Source: Hyphomicrobium sp. (GTDB lineage Bacteria; Pseudomonadota; Alphaproteobacteria; Rhizobiales; Hyphomicrobiaceae). From it: 10,209 nt of DNA. The position numbers were made by a program, and so were the translations under genes. This document shows, piece after piece, positions 5,958 to 10,209 of the stretch (its first letter is position 1; each line of letters starts with the position of its first letter). Below the pieces are notes generated by a model, which saw nothing but the letters and a program-made list of their open reading frames with translations, searched no databases and had not been told where the DNA came from. The DNA lies in the NCBI GenBank assembly GCA_030609245.1, contig JAUWCP010000066.1:1-10209 (forward strand). The letters are read 5' to 3'.

Positions 5958-6686
5958 TTATTGCGGCAGGCAGCCCCTGAAGCGCGATAGTGCGGCTTGG
6001 GGCAGGATCGCGATCGCCGTGCGGTCAGCTTTCGCCCATTTTTGAAGATAGGCAACGCGCACCTCGACCAGGGCGACACAACCCGACGTGCCGATGCCCT
6101 CGCCTTCCCAAATGTGCACAAAGATGCAGCTACCCGCCTTCGACTGGCGCTTGGGCGGATAGTCGATGACGATGCCGCGCTTGTAGATGTCAATTGCGGC
6201 CATCTCCTCGCCGCTCATCCCCTCGCCGGCCACGCTCCTGGGAACGATGCGCCCGTAGTGCGGCGAGCGCACATCATCAACGCAATAGTGCTCGCCCGAA
6301 GCCAAACGCAGATGACCATCGCGCTTTGCATCCTCGAACCCGAACGTCGCCCCAAACCCATAGATGCCCGCCGGGGTACGTTTGTCGCCTTCGCGCTTTT
6401 CAGGTTCACCCGATTCAGCGAGCGAAACAAACGGATGCCCCCAAGCCAACCCGCTCACGCCAACTACGGCGGGTTCGGGTCCAGAGACAGGCGCCCACGC
6501 TTCTTCTTTGGTGGCCCGCTCAAAGGTGCGAAGGGTGGCGCGCGTATCGTCCATCGACGCCGTGATTACGAGCACAAGCCGGGTGGCGTCTCGAAGCGCC
6601 GGCGGGCAGAGTGCTACGTTTTTCTGACAGCCCGTAAGCACGAGAAGCAAGGTCGCAGCGAGAGCCGTTCGGATCACAATAATCAT
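5958..6686 (-). CDS. Probable lipoprotein with L,D-transpeptidase (YkuD) catalytic domain
   Basis: The product is 242 residues. A lipoprotein signal peptide is clear: a short N-region with one arginine, a hydrophobic core (TALAATLLLVL, 7-17) and lipobox LTGC with the lipidated cysteine C20. Q21 at +2 is not a retention aspartate, so outer-membrane sorting is likely. The rest resembles the short YkuD-type family (COG3786-like): GDKRTPAGIYGFG (100-112), then FVHIW with H191 and the catalytic SGCVAL (201-206) with C203. Such enzymes form or remodel 3-3 peptidoglycan cross-links, or attach proteins to peptidoglycan, in the periplasm. There is no LysM or other wall-binding domain. The ATG at 6686 follows AAGAGG at short spacing, and dnaE ends 47 bp upstream, so it may share dnaE's transcript. 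The fold call is good; the precise reaction is unknown. Confidence 0.82.
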   Translation of the reverse strand: MIIVIRTALAATLLLVLTGCQKNVALCPPALRDATRLVLVITASMDDTRATLRTFERATKEEAWAPVSGPEPAVVGVSGLAWGHPFVSLAESGEPEKREGDKRTPAGIYGFGATFGFEDAKRDGHLRLASGEHYCVDDVRSPHYGRIVPRSVAGEGMSGEEMAAIDIYKRGIVIDYPPKRQSKAGSCIFVHIWEGEGIGTSGCVALVEVRVAYLQKWAKADRTAIAILPQAALSRFRGCLPQ

Positions 6687-6733
6687 GCCCTCTTGGCCAT
6701 CTCATAGGAGATCCCGCGTGGCAAAATCTACGG

Positions 6734-9700
6734 TCAGATCTCTACGACTTCCAATACGCCCGGTACGGTTGCCAGCTCGCCGGCACGCGAAGGCGAGATA
6801 TCAAAGCGTCCTGGGACGACGAACTCCATTTCCCTGCCCCGATCCTCAAGAACCAACACAATGCGGATTTCGCCCTTGCCACCCGGCTTCAGATGCGATT
6901 TGAGCTCAGCGATACTGGCAGCGTTCGATTGAACAACCCGCTGATCGAGAACAACTTTGAGCCCTCGCTGCACACCAGCTACCGCCTTGTCGAGCACTTC
7001 CAAGCCGTCGACCCGCAACTTTACAGTGTCGCCATCCCGCTCTGCGTTGACAGCGAGGAGAACCGGTGTGCCCGGCTCCAACAGATCGCGGCATTTCGCA
7101 AGAGTGTCCGAAAAGATCACGGCTTCGAACTGGCCCGTGGTGTCAGAGAATATGCCGAAGGCGAACTTGTTGCCCTTCTGCGACCTCCGTTCGCGCGCTG
7201 AAACGATAATGGCGGCCAGCCGGCCTTCGGTAACGCCGCGCTCGGTCATGGCTTCGAATTCGGCATAGCTCCGCACGCCCAGCTTTTTTAGCGCCCGCGC
7301 GTACTGATCCAGCGGATGGCCCGAGAGATAGAAGCCGATCGCGTCGAACTCTTGGGAGAGACGCACCATCGGCGTCCAGGCCTTTGCCGGGCGAAGATCG
7401 AGTTGCGGGGCCGCATCGCCAATTCCGAAGAGATCGTCAGTGCCCGATGCCGTGTTTGCTTCACGGCGCTGCGCCAACGCCAGCATCATGTCTACGTTGT
7501 TGTAAACCAGCGCGCGATTGGACTCCAAGCGATCGAAGGCACCTGCTGAAGAAAGCGTCTCGAGCGCGCGCCTATTTAGCGCCTTGGGATTAAGTCGGGA
7601 TGCGAAATCGGCAAGGGTCCCATAGCGCCCGTGCGCGGTGCGCTCAGAGACAATCGTGCCAACGGCCGCAGCGCCGATGTTTTTCAGCGCCGCAAGCGAG
7701 TAGCGAATGGCGCCAAGCCGGTCCGGCTCATCGCAGAGTTCCGCCAGGAAATCGACATCGGAGGCGTTTACGCATGGCGGCTTCACCTCGATGCCACTCC
7801 TTCTGGCTTCGGCGGCGAACAGGGCAAGCTTATCGGTATTGCCCATGTCGAGCGTCATGGAGGCGGCGAGGAATTCCTCGCGATAGTTCGCCTTCATGTA
7901 AGCGGTGTGATAGCTGACGAGCGCGTAAGCTGCGGCGTGGCTCTTGTTGAAGCCGTAACCTGCAAACTTGTCGACCAGCTGGAAGACATAAGCCGCGTCA
8001 GCCCGCTCCACACCGTTGTTGACGGCGCCGGCAACGAACTCGGCTTGCTGGCGAGCCATGCCAACCTTGTCCTTCTTGCCCATCGTGCGACGCAAAACAT
8101 CAGCCTGACCAAGCGTGTAGCCGGACATCGCTTGGGCAATTTGGATGACTTGCTCCTGGTAGATGATGACGCCATAGGTCTCTTTGAGGATTGGCTCTAA
8201 GAGCGAATGCAAATAATCGACCGGCTCTTCGCCGTGCTTGCGGTTGATATAAGTGGGGATGTTGTCCATCGGGCCGGGGCGGTAGAGCGCCACCATGGCG
8301 ATGATGTCTTCGAAGCGGTCGGGCCTCAGCCGTTTCAAGCTCTCGCGCATACCCGTGCTTTCCAGCTGGAACACGCCCACTGTGTCGGCCTTGGCGAGGA
8401 TCTCGAACGTCTTGCGGTCATCAAGCGGAAGTTTGGCTAGATCGACGTCGATGCCACGCCCGCGTTTGACGAGATCAACCGCCTTTTGAAGCACTGTCAG
8501 GGTCTTCAGACCCAGGAAGTCGAACTTCACGAGCCCTGCGGCCTCAACCAGCTTCCAGTTGTATTGGGTGACAGGCGTATTCGATTTCGGGTCGAGTGTG
8601 AGCGGGACCAACTCAACAAGCGGCCGGTCGGCGATCACCATGCCGGCTGCGTGCGTAGAGGAGTGGCGGTAGAGCCCCTCGAGCTTCTGGGCAATCTCGA
8701 GAAGCCGCGCAACAAGCGGATCGGAGCTTTGCTCTTGTTGCAGCTTTGGCTCACCCGCGATGGCCTCGGCCAGAGTGACGGGATCAGCCGGATTATTTGG
8801 CATGAGCTTGCAAAGACGATCGACCTGGCCGTAGGGGATCTGCAAGACACGACCGACGTCGCGCAGCACCGCGCGTGCTTGCAGTTTGCCGTGCGTAATG
8901 ATTTGGGCCACGCGGTCGTGCCCATATTTGTCCTGCACGTAGCGAATGACCTCGTCGCGGCGGTCCTGGCAAAAGTCGATATCGAAGTCGGGCATCGACA
9001 CGCGTTCGGGATTGAGGAATCGCTCAAAAAGCAAACCGAACCGCAGCGGATCAAGATCCGTAATGGTGAGGGCCCAAGCGACGAGCGAGCCCGCGCCTGA
9101 GCCGCGGCCCGGCCCAACGGGTATGCTGCGGGACTTCGCCCACTTGATGAAGTCGGCAACGATGAGGAAGTAGCCAGCAAACTTCATGCGCGAGATGATA
9201 TCGATCTCATAGGCAAGCCGCTTTTCGTAATCCGCCACATTGAAGCCCTGCGCCGAAGATCCGGACGCCAACCGTTCTTTCAGCCCCTCTTGGGCTTGCC
9301 GCCGCAGCTCAGCCGCTTCAAGGCGCGACTGCTCCGTCTCACTCACATCGTCGCCACCGGCAACGAACCGCGGCAGGATGGGCTTGCGGCCTTTGGGGCG
9401 AAAGGCGCAGCGCTTGGCGATCTCGATGGTGTTCTCAAGCGCTTCGGGCAAATCGCTGAAGACCTCGGCCATCTGCTCCGCGCTTTTGAACGCGTGTTCT
9501 GGCGTCACCCGCCGCCGGTCATCTTCCACGACGTAGCGCCCTTCCGCGATGCACAAAAGCGCGTCGTGGGCCTCATAGTCGTCAGGGGCGGCAAAGTAGG
9601 CCTCGTTGGTGGCAACGATGGGAATGTCGTGCCCATAGGCCAGTTCCAACAGGTGAGGCTCCACGTCTTGCTCGCTCTTCAACCCGTGGCGCTGGATCTC

Positions 9701-10209
9701 AACGTATAGCCGGTCACCGAATGCCGACTTGAGACGAGTTAAGCGAGCTTTGGCCTGGCTGCGTTGTGCCTCGCGCAAAGTCTGGTCGATCGGTCCATCC
9801 GGTCCGCCCGTGAGCGCAATCAGCCCTTCCGTGTGCTCCCCAAGCGCGGTGGCGGAAATATAAGGCTGTTCTGCATCGCCCGATTCCAAATGCGCACGAC
9901 TGACCAGCTTCAGAAGATTGGCGTAACCCGCATCGCTCATCGCAAAGAGTGCGATGGGACCATCGCCACCAAGCCGGACGGGCTTTGCGGTGTGCTCGAT
10001 CTCCTCCGCCTTCTTCTCCTCAAAGTCTACACTGAGCGTGGCGCCGACGATGGGTTGAATGCCAGCGCCGGCAAGTTTGTCGGAGAATTCCAACGCGCCG
10101 AAAAGATTGCTGGTGTCACTCAGCCCAAGTGCCGGAAAGCCATCCTCCGCAGCAAGCTTAGCAAGCCGTGGAATGGTAAGCGCGCCTTCGAGAAGCGAAT
10201 AGGCCGAGT
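6734..10209 (-). CDS. dnaE: DNA polymerase III alpha subunit (N-terminal codons beyond window)
   Basis: This is the replicative polymerase catalytic subunit. It has 1157 visible residues, missing only about 10-15 at the N-terminus; the visible part starts in the family's HSxYSLLEGA motif. An N-terminal PHP domain (about 1-280) comes first. Palm-domain catalytic aspartates are in PDFDIDF (codons 8987-8989 and 8981-8983) and FDFLGL (codon 8519-8521), matching E. coli D401, D403 and D555. GPGRGSGAGS lies just upstream of the first pair. A helix-hairpin-helix region (about 825-890) follows, then a beta-clamp-binding-like TDDLFG (codons 7424-7441, near residue 923), an OB fold (about 993-1073) and a C-terminal tail. 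The PHP segment reads LSDTSNLFGA rather than the metal-binding DHGN form, so PHP proofreading is probably lost and a separate epsilon subunit expected. A TTG at 10093 is internal, not the start. Confidence 0.98.
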   Translation of the reverse strand, partial: SAYSLLEGALTIPRLAKLAAEDGFPALGLSDTSNLFGALEFSDKLAGAGIQPIVGATLSVDFEEKKAEEIEHTAKPVRLGGDGPIALFAMSDAGYANLLKLVSRAHLESGDAEQPYISATALGEHTEGLIALTGGPDGPIDQTLREAQRSQAKARLTRLKSAFGDRLYVEIQRHGLKSEQDVEPHLLELAYGHDIPIVATNEAYFAAPDDYEAHDALLCIAEGRYVVEDDRRRVTPEHAFKSAEQMAEVFSDLPEALENTIEIAKRCAFRPKGRKPILPRFVAGGDDVSETEQSRLEAAELRRQAQEGLKERLASGSSAQGFNVADYEKRLAYEIDIISRMKFAGYFLIVADFIKWAKSRSIPVGPGRGSGAGSLVAWALTITDLDPLRFGLLFERFLNPERVSMPDFDIDFCQDRRDEVIRYVQDKYGHDRVAQIITHGKLQARAVLRDVGRVLQIPYGQVDRLCKLMPNNPADPVTLAEAIAGEPKLQQEQSSDPLVARLLEIAQKLEGLYRHSSTHAAGMVIADRPLVELVPLTLDPKSNTPVTQYNWKLVEAAGLVKFDFLGLKTLTVLQKAVDLVKRGRGIDVDLAKLPLDDRKTFEILAKADTVGVFQLESTGMRESLKRLRPDRFEDIIAMVALYRPGPMDNIPTYINRKHGEEPVDYLHSLLEPILKETYGVIIYQEQVIQIAQAMSGYTLGQADVLRRTMGKKDKVGMARQQAEFVAGAVNNGVERADAAYVFQLVDKFAGYGFNKSHAAAYALVSYHTAYMKANYREEFLAASMTLDMGNTDKLALFAAEARRSGIEVKPPCVNASDVDFLAELCDEPDRLGAIRYSLAALKNIGAAAVGTIVSERTAHGRYGTLADFASRLNPKALNRRALETLSSAGAFDRLESNRALVYNNVDMMLALAQRREANTASGTDDLFGIGDAAPQLDLRPAKAWTPMVRLSQEFDAIGFYLSGHPLDQYARALKKLGVRSYAEFEAMTERGVTEGRLAAIIVSARERRSQKGNKFAFGIFSDTTGQFEAVIFSDTLAKCRDLLEPGTPVLLAVNAERDGDTVKLRVDGLEVLDKAVAGVQRGLKVVLDQRVVQSNAASIAELKSHLKPGGKGEIRIVLVLEDRGREMEFVVPGRFDISPSRAGELATVPGVLEVVEI

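Noticed and set aside
8486..9100. 204-codon open frame on the plus strand, opposite dnaE
   Set aside because: It lies opposite the catalytic part of dnaE, which has clear motifs. No independent support.
1..10209. Mobile elements, CRISPR arrays, tRNA or rRNA genes, defence or phage cassettes
   Set aside because: None was found by eye: no transposase or integrase motifs, no spaced direct repeats, no tRNA cloverleaf. The genes form a continuous housekeeping cluster with normal spacing.

Overview
This G+C-rich window reads as a chromosomal housekeeping segment of an alphaproteobacterium. It most likely comes from the order Hyphomicrobiales (Rhizobiales). The evidence is the gene order dnaE - (envelope lipoprotein) - rpsB - tsf - pyrH - frr - uppS - cdsA - dxr, and a ribosomal protein S2 with a long C-terminal extension ending in a helix-hairpin-helix-like module, which I remember from this group. 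Genus and species cannot be read from the sequence. All genes lie on the minus strand, so transcription runs from high to low coordinates.

Layout in transcription order. dnaE (replicative DNA polymerase III alpha; its N-terminal codons lie beyond base 10209) fills the right third. A lipoprotein with an L,D-transpeptidase (YkuD) domain follows after 47 bp. A 223-bp gap (5735-5957) then holds a G+C-rich palindrome, a good sigma70-type promoter (TTGTCA-N17-TATAAG) and a leader of about 125 nt with a stem-loop. This promoter probably drives rpsB, tsf, pyrH, frr, uppS, cdsA and dxr. The gaps are 91 bp (rpsB-tsf), 91 bp (tsf-pyrH), 119 bp (pyrH-frr), about 30-72 bp (frr-uppS, depending on the uppS start), 10 bp (uppS-cdsA) and 21 bp (cdsA-dxr). 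dxr is cut off at the left edge after about 160 residues.

The genes join translation to envelope and lipid precursor supply. S2, EF-Ts and the recycling factor serve initiation, elongation and recycling. UMP kinase feeds UDP, and from it UTP and CTP. DXR commits carbon to isoprenoids, and UppS uses isoprenoid units to build the undecaprenyl carrier for peptidoglycan. CdsA uses CTP to make CDP-diacylglycerol. The L,D-transpeptidase-like lipoprotein adds a probable peptidoglycan-remodelling activity.

I see no mobile element, CRISPR array, tRNA, rRNA or defence-like cassette, and no clear undescribed system. The points most worth a second look are the S2 extension, the rpsB leader, and stem-loops in three successive intercistronic gaps. 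One of these (tsf-pyrH) pairs fully only in the sense transcript. The YkuD lipoprotein between dnaE and rpsB is also of interest. No stretch over 300 bases lacks a gene.
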